DNA of 64,000 bases from Macrocybe gigantea (Eukaryota > Basidiomycota > Agaricomycetes > Agaricales > Callistosporiaceae). Position numbers and translations under genes: made by a program. Shown in pieces: positions 1-11,813 of this stretch (positions are counted from its first letter, which is position 1; each line of letters begins with the position of its first letter). Under the pieces are notes generated by a model. It made no database searches. It had not been told where the DNA came from and worked only from the letters and a program-made list of their open reading frames with translations. The DNA lies in assembly GCA_011319805.1 (NCBI GenBank), contig SJRY01000120.1:248001-312000 (forward strand), read 5' to 3'.

Positions 1-398
1 CTTGAGGGGTGTTGTAGGAGGTATCAATGTGTGAGTATGCAAGGAAAATACAATGACTGGATAATTAAATGCCCAGATTATGAGAAACCTATGAAATGAA
101 TGGCAAGACGGGGTAAAGAAAAAAGGAAAGGTCTACAGAACAATGGAAAAGTGACGGTTTTTGGAGAGGAAAAGGAGCGTTCCCGTCTATCTGCAACAAC
201 ACAAAGGATTTTTGTTCTCAAAAAAAAAAAAAAGAAACCAAGTCCGATAGATGACAAAAGAAGGAACGAGCCACGTACAAGTCGGGAGAGTGTGTGCGAG
301 AGAAAAAGAAATTGAAAGTCATCGCGGCAAAGGTATGCCCCGACGTGGAACCGAAATCAAGATCGTGAGGATAACAGGAAAGAATAGATGAGAAAAAT
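1..398. other. Left-edge sequence without a recognised gene
   Basis: A-rich stretch with a run of about 13 adenines near 219-231. No conserved protein is visible on either strand. On the minus strand it lies downstream of the stop codon of the Ser/Pro-rich gene, so it probably holds that gene's 3' UTR. Confidence 0.5.
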
Positions 399-3300
399 TC
401 ACAGGCCGTTGGCTCTCCAACTCGAAGGTGGCGGCGCTCTGCGGTAGGCTTTGTGGGGGCTCGCAGGTTGACTCGTCGTCCGCGACCTCGGTGAACTCTT
501 CGAGGCCTGGCCGGCGCTGTTGCTGGCAGGTATGGGAGGGACGGGCGGGTAGAACCCAGACTCGCGCTGCGCAGCGGATCCCGACCGCGTTTGGTCCCTC
601 GAACTAGCTTTGCTGAATCGGTCCGCCGACGCAGACGGGTTGAGGTCGCCATACGAACTCTTTGAAGAACTCCACGCGCCGGCGCCTGCTCCGCGGCCGA
701 CACCGCCATAGTCGCTTCGCGCACTGCTAATGCCGCCATACATCGATCTCGATGGCCCAGGAAAGATGACAGAACCCGTCGACCACCCGTTCGCGGCCGC
801 AGCTGGCATGCCCATCGGACCACCCATGCCCATGCCCATTCCAAACGGTGCACCCATCATAGACGGCGCACCACCGCCGCCGCCATACACGCTTCCGGCG
901 CTGCTGAGTCCGGCACGGTCGAGCCGCGTTCCCACTCGTCACCGGCAGCAGCCATCGCTTGCTGTGCTACCGCCATCTGGTACGCCTGCTTCGCAAACAT
1001 CATCGCCTGCTGGTGTGCCGCAGTAGCGCCGGGTTGGCGGGCGGCTGGGGCAGAAACTGGGCGGGAGAGAGCAGCTGTGGGTTCGCTTGCTGGGCGGGCC
1101 AGCCATTCATGTTCATCGTGCCCCAATTCGGCGCTAGAGTCGGGGCGCCAAAGCCCATTGGCATGCCCATAGAGTTCACAGTCATCATCGGATTAAGCGT
1201 CGACATCCGAGCGCCCATGGCTTGATTGACAGGCCGGTCATCATCGTCGTCGTCAAGAATCGGTCCGCGCCCATTTATCACGTTTCCGAGCTGCAGTCAT
1301 AAAAACGTCAAACCAAACGAAGTATGATAAAATATTAAACGACAAAAGTGGATGGAATCGAAATGGAATGGAAGCACCGACCTCGATAGCGGCTTTCGCC
1401 TCGCTTCTCCTTCTCTCCTTGCGCCTCTGTTCTTCATCATCCACGTTGTCCTTCGCCTTCGAATTCGTCTTGCCCGAAGGCTTGGTATCGCGCAGGTCCT
1501 CTTCAAAGCTGACACTCCGCCGCTTGATATGTTTTCCTCCCGATTTTACGCCCGCTCTCCACTGCCGGCACCGCGCCTGTCTCCATGTCTATCTCTATCT
1601 CTATCCCTATCACCACTCTTACCGCCCGACGCACTGCCACTCCCGCTTCCGCTCGCACTGCCAACCTCGCTCCCATCCCTTGGTGTGAACGGCGCGCGGC
1701 CGCTACTCGAATCACCGGTCGAGCTGGCAGGGCTATCCCTGCGCGCGACAGCAAACGGCTTCGGCAGAGGAGCCGAATAGGCTGATACAGATGCCGACGA
1801 ATTGATGGACGGGAGCATGGTGCTGCTCCGCTGCCGCTGCTGCATGGAGATTGGCGCGCTCTGCGCTGCCCCCTGTGCCTCCACATTGTGACGGAACGAG
1901 GACGGCGAGTTGCCGCTGGGGGCGCCGGGCCTCGACAGATTCTTATTCACAGGCATGGGACGACCAACTGACGAGACTTGTGCAGTTGACGATGAAGAGG
2001 ACGTCGACACGGACGGCGTAGGTATGGGCGTCATGAGCGTGCTGCTCCGTTTCCTCGCTCCCGCCGTCGTCACCACCGCGGAGGACGGCCCAGGCCCGGC
2101 TTTTCTGGGCTTCAAAGGTGCCAAGTCGACTGTGGGCCGCTTGATGGGCGGCCGCGAGGTAACGCTAAACGACGGTGCGGTCGGCCGCTCTTGATGGGTA
2201 TAGGTGCGATCCTGCCAGGCGACGGCGGCCGATCCTTGTCCGTGTCGTCGCTCTCAACACTGCTCTTCTCCGTCTCTTCCTCGCTGTCCGACTCGCCCGT
2301 CCTCGAAATTAGCTTGATACCGGCTCCGAGCACGTTCACAAGCTCTTCATCCGGCGGGCTCAGTTTCTCTGGCATCTGCGGCGGAGCAGAAACGGATGAC
2401 CTGAGTATCGGCGGAACAAGTTTCGGCGCAGTCATAGTCGTCGTAGTAGACGACATCGTGATTGGTGACGTTGAGACCTTCAACTCAGGCGGCTCCAACG
2501 AGGTTTGCGTACCGCCGCCGCCGCTCGCCGTAGAAGAATTCGACTTGACACTCTGTCCAGACCCAACGGTCTTCTGCACAACCTTGGTAAGCCGCTCGGA
2601 CAATCCATCCCTTCTCTGTTCCGGGCTCGTGTCGTGTCCTATCGGGACTAAGCTCGATGGTCCGCTGGACATCGTCCTAGTTGAGCTCTGCATCGGCACC
2701 GGTTTATGCGCAGGAGAAGACGGAGGGGAAACGAATTTCGTCGGGGTAATGTGGAGACGATGGGAAAGCCGGGATTAGACATCTGCGTAGGACTGGATGT
2801 CAGCCCACTCGTGGATATCAGCGTCGCGCCAGGCGTGAAACCGTCGAGGCTCTTCCTCGCCGCATGAGAAGCCCGCGGGCCATTCTGGATCACCTCGTTG
2901 ATGTTGATGAGAGGCTTGGTTTGCGGACGGGAAGGCCCGCCGGTTGACCTCGCCGAATTGGCATTCGAGGCGGATGACATGGCGCTGCCTGGACGTCTGG
3001 GAGGCACCAAGGTGGCGAGAGGAGCGTCATCATCCGAATTGCTAGTATCAGACGATAACGACAGTGTTTTCTTGTGCATGGAGGTTGGACCAGGGTTGGA
3101 TTGAGTGGATGAATCACGCGTGTGACCTGCAAGTTATGTTGAGAAATGACTCTCCCAAGAACTAGATAGCATATAGTCCTTACCGATATTAGCGTTTGCA
3201 CTAGCGAGAATGCTGGCTCTTTTGGCGGCGGCCGAAGGCGTTAGCACTCGTCGAAGCGCTGGCCCGAGGTCGATTTCCGCCATTGTAGAAATCCAAACTA

Positions 3301-4915
3301 GACTGCGACCGACGTTGAGCGCTAAACTCCTTATCCTGCTCTGATGGGTGGGTAGTTCCCGAAGAGTCAAACATCAGAGTGACTGAGCGCGTGGCTGCGG
3401 CACAAAGTCCTTTCTCGGCGATGGAGAGGCGAACATCGAACCATGTCCGGCCTCTGATTTTGTCGCCCTCCCATACTGCAGCCGATCTTGCGAAGCAGCG
3501 CATTTCGAAGCGTTACCGGAGACCTGATGCCGTTAGTCTGCCTGCTGCGGCCAGGCGCGTCGGAATCTGAATCCTCTTCTTCGGAGGTCAATTCGTCCGA
3601 GTCTGATGCTACGATAGAGCGTCCTTTAGAATTTCGCTCTCGGGCAGGGACCTGCGGGGTAGAATGCGTCTGTTGAGGGCGAGGGGGCCTCTTGATTCAG
3701 GCGTGAGATAGGGAGAAAGCGGACTTGGAGAACGCATCGAAGGGATCGGAGAACCAGCTGCGCTGCGTCGGGCCTGTGCCTCACGGAACGCCGCCACAGA
3801 ATGCGCTGGGACGAGTCTGATGCGTGCTGGAGCCCCTTGGACGCGGTATAGGTGGCGTTAATGACACGTCTGATGCATTCAAGTCGTTTCCGACGTGACG
3901 GAACGATTTGAGGTTGAACGACGAGTCATTCACTCTGCTGCGTCATTTGGCTTGCGCATGGTGGGCTGTGGCGAGGAAGGCTGCGATTTGGTCCAGGGGA
4001 AGAAGCCGTGTTTTTTAGGAGGCACGGGTGGGGGAGGCGGAGGTGGTGTCTCGCTTCGCGGGAGTGTCTCACCAGGCAGCGAGCGGGTCGACAACGCGCT
4101 GTGCGGGTCGGCGTACGCCGTGAAGATGGCGGACTTGGACGGAGGGGGCCGTAGACGTCGTCTATCAACGGCTTCGCCGTCCGACGCGGCGCCGGTGCTG
4201 GTGCGCGTGAGGTAGGCGGGCTGCGGGAGCACCTCGGAGCCTAAGAGGCCCGAGACAGCCGCGGAGGATGTGGATGCGGGTGTCTTTTTGCGGCCAAACG
4301 GCAGACGAAATTTGTTGGACGGGGTGACGATGCTCGGAGGCGAGAAGGAGTTCGCGGTCGGGGACTCGTTGTGGAAGCTATTCCGGCCGTTCGGGCTGGA
4401 AGGAGTGGACCTGTCCGGCTTGACATACTCGTTTGTGGGGGAGGACACGGCAGAGTTGAGTTCTGAGGGCACGGTGTCGGCCAAACCGCTGCCAAGAGGG
4501 GATTTCTTCCTTCTCGCGAACAAACCTGCGAAGGAGGGCATGAATGAAGACGAAGAAACCGAGTCTGATGGCGTGATTGGGAAGGAAAGAACGGTGACGG
4601 GAGCTGGGGACAAAGGCGGCTCGACGAGACGACTGGGGCCGCCTTTGGAACCAGCGTTACGGGTGATTAGATTGGACCACGGACAAGAAAATGAGAGCTC
4701 ACCGCCGTCGACTGCGAAGGGGAACGAGACAAAATTGTTGGCCGAGTGAGCTAACGACCTCTTGGCAGCGATGTTTGCACGTGTTGGTCCACAACGTGGG
4801 CCAAGCAGTGCATTCAGGAGAGAGTCGCCCCGCTCGTCCTTTGATCCCGTTCCCGGTGTATACGGTTGTGCGCTTGCTCAAGCTCAAGCTCGGCCTTGTA
4901 TTTAGAGTTTTCTCT
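399..4915 (-). CDS. Large Ser/Pro-rich low-complexity protein, function unknown (5' end unresolved)
   Basis: I do not recognise a family. The minus strand carries a chain of open segments biased to Ser, Pro, Thr and Gly, ending at a TGA at 399-401. The 5'-most recognisable segment (about 4740-4915) looks coiled-coil: KYKAELELEQAHNRIHRERD, then a region with RANIAAKRSLAHSANNFVSF. Next come a basic patch (FARRKKS), proline runs (PPPPPPPVPPKKHGFF), an acidic Ser cluster (SDSEEETEKSSVESDDTD), an Asp run (DDDDDD, near 1240) and a C-terminal Gly/Met/Ala-rich tail (GMGMGMGG, near 850). An intron acceptor lies just upstream of 4915; the start codon is further upstream and I could not place it. At about 1027, 932 and 4840 the frame that keeps a sensible composition changes by one base. 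Exact exons are uncertain. It may be a scaffold or cytoskeletal-type disordered protein, but that is only a guess. Confidence 0.5.
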
Positions 4916-6619
4916 CTACACTTGCCCGGGCTGGCATGCCTTTCCGCTCGACGACTTGCGTGTTCCAATCCCGCTTTTTGCCCCTTCTAAATAATATCTC
5001 CGTTGGTCCCAGTGACGTGATTTCTGCAATAATGATGGTAATTCTAGATACCATCGTCATCGCCCCTATGAGATATACCTCTAACATTGTATACTATCTT
5101 GACCCCTTCCGTCGGACAACCCCCATCATTCGGACACCTCAAATATCTCGGTCAATTCTCGTACTCTCAGTACTCTACTCGGTACAGGACATATAATATG
5201 CCTTACAAAGACCCTCCAGGTGTTTCTGTAATGTATAATGCTCCGGAAGACGAGAACGAAAAAACCCAGATTGTCACGCATGCCGATGGATGCCGTGTCG
5301 AGTTCTCGTTGGCACCAAGTCTGACAACGCCAAGGCAGCGGTATGCGGAGTTTGAAAAAGTCACAAGTCACCGTGTGACTATTGTGTTCGATTGCAAGGG
5401 TCAAGATAGTAGCGCCTACCAACACTAGAACAAAAAACAAGCAGAAAGAACAAAACGCGCTTTGTTTCCGCAAATGACATCGGGTTTCTTCGAGGTACTG
5501 TAACATCACACTAGCATACAAGACCGCAAAGAACACAAGGTCACCAAACACGGCGGAATATATCACCTGATACGAGATGCGATGTAGCGCAAGACTTGAG
5601 GAAGCATACTCATCTAGGAGCTTCCGATGGTACGGGGCAATTTAAGGACCCATGACGACAAAGGTCGGAAAGAAAAGCCTTACTGTATCATAAAAGGCCG
5701 GGTCATACGTCTATTTCAACACAACGGAACAGTTCGCTTGCTAATCCTGACTATACTACATCAGGGAGAGAAAGGCTGATTGAAGGGTGAGTCAAAACCT
5801 TGCCCAAAGATGAAAGGAAGGAGCGGTCAAAGTTACTGTGCGGTAGTGGGGAAGCTGCGTAGCATAGCATGGAGCATTGCTGTTGTCAAGAGCATGTCCG
5901 AGTTGGCCTCAGATGCATGTTGTTGGATAACCTGGTTGTGTGGTGACGTAGGTAACTTACGCACCCTCATGGCTACAGTTCGCCCGTTGGCAAATCTATC
6001 CTGGGCTCACGGAAGAATTGATGGAGCTGCATGGGGTTTGCCGGTCATCATTCAACTTGAGAGCTGCGAAAGTGACTTCCTGTCAGAGAAAGAACCCATA
6101 CGAGTCGAGGCCTCGTGAACGAGGATTGCAGTGCGACCAAGAGCAATGCATGGAAAGCATGGTGATAAATGGGGATCGTGAATTTTGTGCCAAACACAAT
6201 TCATCCCAGTGCCAATGACAACGCTTGGCATATGTCGGAGCAGCGCACACCAATTTGCAGCGGGGAGTAACGAGGCTGGGCTGGCGGGTTGAGCGTGGCG
6301 GGTAGACAGACAGCTGGCACGGTTGAAGTCGCAGGCGACGGGCAAAGAAAAGGACCAAAAACATGATTTGTGCCAAACATGCCGTGTTTGGCGGGAACGG
6401 ACGAAAGATGCCGAAAGAGGCTACCTCATTTTACGCCTCCATCCGACTAAGCCAACACAGGCAGGTTGCCCCATCTCCTCCTCCTCTCCTTCTGGCGTCC
6501 ATCCTTGCTCGCTGCCCCCCATTCCTTTCACTCTCTCTGTATTCTAGTCGACTCATTCGCTACCCAGGGTTGTGCCATATCATAGGCCAGATTCCGCTTC
6601 TTCACTGACACGCCGCACC
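4916..6619. other. Divergent intergenic region upstream of the chitin synthase
   Basis: The region contains the unplaced first exon of the minus-strand Ser/Pro-rich gene (probably within 4916-5100) and the promoter and 5' UTR of the chitin synthase. A pyrimidine-rich stretch at about 6470-6545 is the likely 5' UTR/core promoter of the latter. A 76-codon plus-strand ORF at 5199-5428 (starting MPYKDPPGV) has no recognisable domain and is not called as a gene. Nothing else is supported. Confidence 0.45.
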
Positions 6620-9600
6620 ATGGACCGCCGGGGTGACCAACGCCCTCCACGTTCCATTCGCCCGGGTCACCACGCACGCCAGTCGCAGTCTAGGTCCCCT
6701 GCTCCTCCATACCCTGACCAATCTACACAACCGGGTCGACCGCCGCTCATTCCCAATGACGGCTCGAGAGGCAACGTTTCCTTTCAGAGCGTAGAGCTTG
6801 GCGATAGACGGGGCCCTCTCGACCAGCCCCGCTCACGCACGATGCCTTCCGCCTACCAGACCCATCTCTCCTCCACCATCGACCCTGAATCTGCCGACTA
6901 CGCCGATCCTTCCAGAGTCCTAAGGAAGAAGAGCCTCGTCAGACCAGACCGCGAAAAAATCGAACCTGGCCATCGCCAGTGGCATTACCGCACGCACGTC
7001 GCCCAGATGGAACATGATGTCCCGGCCGCATGGGCGTCCTTCCTTCCAGTGCGTCTGATACCGTCTGCTATCCTCTCGATTTCTTAAAATGTCTCATCTC
7101 CCCAAACCACGCAGGTACCGGCAACCATCCCCAGCGTGAGACACTCCGCCGCGGCAAGTCGCTCCTCGCTCGCGACCAGGACGTCCACGAGTCCGGCCTC
7201 GCTCTCTTCAAACGAGGCGCTACACTGCGCCGCAAGAGACAGCCCTCGACTTCGTCGGCCACTCCCGCGCCACAGCCTGAGACGAAAAAGAAACGGTGGT
7301 GCTACACTGGTCCTGGCCCCAGCGGGCCATGGATGATCTACTGCTGGTTGCTGACATGCTGGATCCCGCCGATCTTTATGCGATACTGCGGTGCGTTTCG
7401 TTGCATCGCCTTCTCTAGAAAGGCATGTCTAAATTTGTCGAGATGCAGGCATCCGCAGCCCAGAGCAGCAGCGAGCATGGCGAGAGAAAATGGGCCTCAT
7501 TAGTGTCATCTTGCTGCTCATGGCCGGCGTGGGATACCTCACCTTCGGCTTCACTGAAAGCGTCTGCGGTACGCCACCCAACCGCTATCACGGGGGCGCC
7601 ATCGGCCAGGATTTCATCGGGAATGGCTCCGTCACCATCCACGGCTATGACTATGATTTCTCCAACTTCAAGCATCCTCAGGTAGGCCCGTTCAATGGGC
7701 AGACTAACCCGCTGCTCGATGGTGGCTGGAACTTGGCTGGAAATGATGCATCGTTTTTGTTCCAAAGAGTGAACCAACGATGTCTCGGTATCATCACAAA
7801 GGCATCGAGTTCTAGCATATCCGGCAATGGGAACAATCTCGACTGGTACTTCCCCTGCAATGTCTTCAATCAGGATGGCAGCTCTGGCGTCAACATCACC
7901 AACTATGAGTCGAGCACCACATGTCACAAGTCTTCGTCGGCGCGGAACCAGTTTAATTCGATCCAACCAAAGGGTCAAGTCTACTTCACATGGGACGATG
8001 TCCGGCATCACAAGCGGAATCTTGCCGTCTATGAATCGTAGGTTTTTTATCAGTGATTACCGTCTTGCATCCGCCTGAACCGAACGACTGCAGCAACGTC
8101 ATCGATCTGGACCTCTTGAAATGGCTAAGCCGAGCTCAGGTCAATTACCCCAATCTGTTCGACGAGATGAAGATGGCCAACGGCACCTATAACGGCAAGG
8201 ATTTGACAATGATGTTGATCCGCACAAAGCAGCAAGCCCTAGGTCATTGTCTTCAGGACATCATTACGGTCGGCTTCATCGACACCAAGAGCATTGGCTG
8301 CGTTGCTTCCGAGGTTGTCCTATACCTTTCCCTCGTGTTCATTATTGGCGTCGTCGCCATTCGTTTCTTCATGGCCGTCATGTTCCAGTGGTTCTTCTCC
8401 TGGAAGCTTGGAAATTTCCCGCGGGAGACTTATGAGCAACGCATGCAGCGTTCGGCCGAGATCGAAAACTGGTCCAGCGACATTTATCGCCCCGCTCCAA
8501 GCGAGTACCGGCCCAATGTGGCAAAGAACGGTCTGAGGAAACAACAGAACCGCAAGACATTCCTGCCGAACCACTCGCGGTTTACTCCCGCCGAAGTCCT
8601 GCAAAAGGGCAATGGTGGACGACCGACGACAGCTTACGGGATGCTGGACGCGTCTTCAAACAACTGGAAGCGCTCGACGACATACGCGAGCTCCGTGAAA
8701 ACTGGCTCGAAGGGCACGCCTCCAGACTCGCCAGGCTACAAGCAATCGCGAAGCACGATGTCGTTTGGCGACAACTCGTCGCGTGGCAATTTTAGTGAGA
8801 GCCCATGTCCATTCCCACTGCACAACGTCGTGCCGCAGCCGCCGCCCGACTATGAGCCATTCAACTTCCCGCTGGCGCACACGATCTGCCTCGTCACGGC
8901 GTACTCCGAGTCTGTCGAGGGCCTGCGGACGACGCTAGACTCGCTGGCGACGACGGACTATCCGAACAGCCACAAGGTTATCTTGGTGATCGCGGATGGT
9001 ATGGTCAAAGGCGCGGGAAATGAGATGACGACACCGGAGATCTGTCTGTCGATGATGAAGGAGTTTGTCATCGCGCCGAATGAGGTCGAGCCGCATTCGT
9101 ACGTCGCAATCGCGGACGGGCATAAGCGACACAACATGGCGAAAGTCTACGCGGGCTTCTATTACTATGACGATGCGACGGTCGAGCGCTCGAAGCAACA
9201 GCGTGTGCCAATGGTCCTCGTTGCTAAGTGCGGAAATCCGCTCGAGGCGACAGATCCCAAACCCGGCAATAGAGGCAAGCGCGACTCGCAGATCGTGCTC
9301 ATGGCGTTCTTGCAAAAAGTCATGTTCGATGAGCGCATGACGACGTTTGAATACGAGTTTTTCAATTCGCTGTGGAGGGTCACGGGCGTCAGCCCGGATC
9401 GATACGAGCTCGTGCTTTGTGTGGATGCAGATACCAAGGTATTCCCAGACTCGTTGACACGCATGGTCAGCTGTATGGTGCACGATGAGGAGATTATGGG
9501 TCTTTGCGGAGAGACGAAGATTGCAAACAAGGCGGAGACCTTTGTGACCATGATGCAAGGTCAGTTTCAGCTTGCACCTAATTTGTTCGATGACCGTGCT

Positions 9601-11224
9601 GAACTCTTCTTCTTTTCAGTCTTCGAATACTACATTTCACATCATATGACGAAAGCCTTCGAGTCTATGTTCGGCGGTGTGACTTGTTTGCCCGGTTGTT
9701 TCAGCATGTACCGTATCAAGGCGCCAAAGGGCGACTCTGGGTATTGGGTTCCTATCCTTGCGAACCCAGACATCGTAGAACACTACTCGGAGAACGTCGT
9801 GGACACGCTTCACAAGAAGAATTTGCTATTGCTCGGAGAGGACCGATACCTGACAACGCTGCTGCTCAAGACGTTCCCCAAGCGGAAAAACATGTTTTGC
9901 CCCCAAGCGGTGTGTAAGACGGTCGTCCCGGATACCTTCCGCGTCTTGCTGTCGCAGCGACGTCGCTGGATCAACTCTACGATTCACAATTTGGCAGAAC
10001 TGCTGCTCGTGCGAGATCTGTGCGGAACGTTCTGCTTCTCGATGCAGTTTGTGGTGGGAATGGAGTTGGCTGGCACACTAGTCCTGCCCGCTGCCATCGC
10101 GTTCACTCTGTACCTCATCATCCAGTCTATCATCCCCGGCGGACCGGACACGACGATCTCGCTCGTCCTGCTAGCCATTGTGCTGGGTCTTCCCGGTCTG
10201 CTGATCGTTGTAACCTCCCGCAAGGTCGCGTACGTCGGCTGGATGCTCGTCTACCTCATCTCGCTCCCGATCTGGAACGGTCTTCTTCCGGCATATGCGT
10301 TTTGGCATTTCGACGACTTCTCGTGGGGACAGACGCGCGTCGTCGCAGGCGACGATGGCGGAAATCATGGAGACAAGGAAGGAGAATTTGATTCATCGCA
10401 TATTGTCATGAAGCGGTGGGCAGAGTTTGAACGAGAGAGGAGATGGAAGAGCGGAACGCAGTCGAGAGATTCGACGTACTACGATAAAAAGTGAGTTTTT
10501 CTTATGATGAGGATCAACGGGTTACGAACCTTCTTCCTATTTCGTCAGGACCGACAGCAATCGTTACTCGACGGCGTCGAATTCTGACACGACGCATCCG
10601 CCCGGAAATGGGTTCGACTCGAACACCGTCGATACGAGCAATTATGGCATGCAACGCTCGAGACACGACAGCAACGCAGTCCTCATGCTTCCAGCTCCTC
10701 TGGCTGTCAACAGGCCGATGATGTCTTCGCAGTCGTCCGTCGGCATGTCGCGCAGCAGCGAAGATAACTACCTATCGGACACCTCGGGCTCAAATCTGAG
10801 ACTAATACCCAGCCCCCAATCTCTCGACCAAGACTCGTTCGAATCGGCCGGGACCATCAGCGGACAACGGCTGATATCGCCCGCGTCATACGACTCTCCT
10901 CCCCCTCGGCCGCCCAGCGCCGCCCATGCTTCCTCCTCCGAAAATCCTTTCCGTTCGGTCGTGGCATCTCCCACTTCATACGAAGAGCCGCAAGCGTATA
11001 CTCCCGATTATGGCGACGAGAACAGTAACGTGAGACGGGGCGTGCGCCTGACCGACACCGGACCTGTGCCTGGACCCGAAGGCGTGCGGCGAGTGGCACG
11101 GCAAACGGGAAGGAGACCGACATCACAGGCGCCGCAAGCGAATCGCTACTCACGGAATTCGGCGGCATTTAGTCTTCCACCTGGCGCGGCGCCTCCTCAA
11201 CCACACCATGGTGCTGGGTCTTAA
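6620..11224 (+). CDS. CHS3: Class IV chitin synthase (Chs3-type)
   Basis: This membrane processive GT2 enzyme polymerises UDP-GlcNAc into chitin at the plasma membrane. The product is about 1,430 aa. A disordered basic N-terminus is followed by two membrane segments ([17 protein letters not shown] and [21 protein letters not shown]), an extracytoplasmic domain, a further membrane segment near [18 protein letters not shown], and the catalytic domain with [15 protein letters not shown] and the [13 protein letters not shown] product-site motif. C-terminal membrane segments and a long Ser-rich tail follow. No myosin motor is present, and the motif context fits class IV. I place introns at 7391-7448, 8038-8093, 9560-9619 and 10491-10548, each restoring conserved sequence (for example [10 protein letters not shown] across the fourth). 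The first intron is ambiguous: 7049-7134 keeps the frame, while 7049-7114 gives the more family-like PSSTGN but needs one extra base near 7030. Its activator Skt5 is encoded 25 kb downstream. Confidence 0.95.
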
Positions 11225-11813
11225 CGAGACTTTTTTTCTCTCCCTCTACGCATAGACTGTTCTCTTTCTTGTCCCGATCTCGTTTTCTTTTATTCTCTTC
11301 TACATCATGCATACAAAATGGACAATGTCTAGCGCGTCGACGAATTTTTGAGAATTATTTTTAGTTTCTTTTCTTTGCTCTCCTTGTTCACGTCACAGGA
11401 CAACTTCCATCTTCCTCTTTTTTCTTCCACTTCAAGTTCCGTTACACCTTTCCTCTTTTTCCCCCCTTCTTGACTCGGCTCCTTCTAAGGACCTCGCGGA
11501 ACGGAAGTGCTTCGATGTTTCACGCTTCATCACCAACGATGGCCTCACACTCTACCTAATGATACCTGACGCCGCCCGCCCTTGATCAATTTAGTCCCCC
11601 TTGTGCACATTCACATTCATTATCCTAGTTAGTCGGCCTATTTCCATGTAATGTTACCGCTTGAATATGATGATCATCGAGGCTCAACGCGCTGAAGCAC
11701 ATGGTGTTCTACGTCATGAATGTCGAATCCCGTGACAACGCCGAGGCTGGGGCTTATCGAAAATGTGAGCGGATCTTGGGCTTCACCTCCTTTCCTCCCG
11801 TTATCTCTATACC
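11225..11813 (+). other. Intergenic, chitin synthase 3' UTR and xanA promoter
   Basis: Pyrimidine-rich sequence with no protein-coding signal. The distal part must hold the promoter of the xanthine dioxygenase. One AGATAA-type GATA-factor site can be read on the minus strand near 11801, which would suit a nitrogen-regulated gene, but a single site is weak evidence. Confidence 0.4.

Noticed and set aside
2191..2778. Long plus-strand ORF of 195 codons
   Set aside because: It is the antisense shadow of the Ser-rich minus-strand gene; its Ser/Val/Asp bias mirrors the codons opposite, and there is no domain.
5126..5566. Minus-strand ORF of 146 codons with hydrophobic stretches
   Set aside because: No family pattern, no plausible splice partners and overlap with promoter sequence; likely random opening.
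9065..9340. Programmed frameshifting as the cause of the many frame changes
   Set aside because: The sites share no slippery or structural context, occur in unrelated genes and all equal one missing base, which fits sequence error better.
8935..9558. Minus-strand ORF of 207 codons
   Set aside because: Antisense to the chitin synthase catalytic domain.
8053..10494. Single uninterrupted 813-codon chitin synthase reading
   Set aside because: It runs through the 9560-9619 intron and begins inside the previous intron; spliced exons give the conserved protein.
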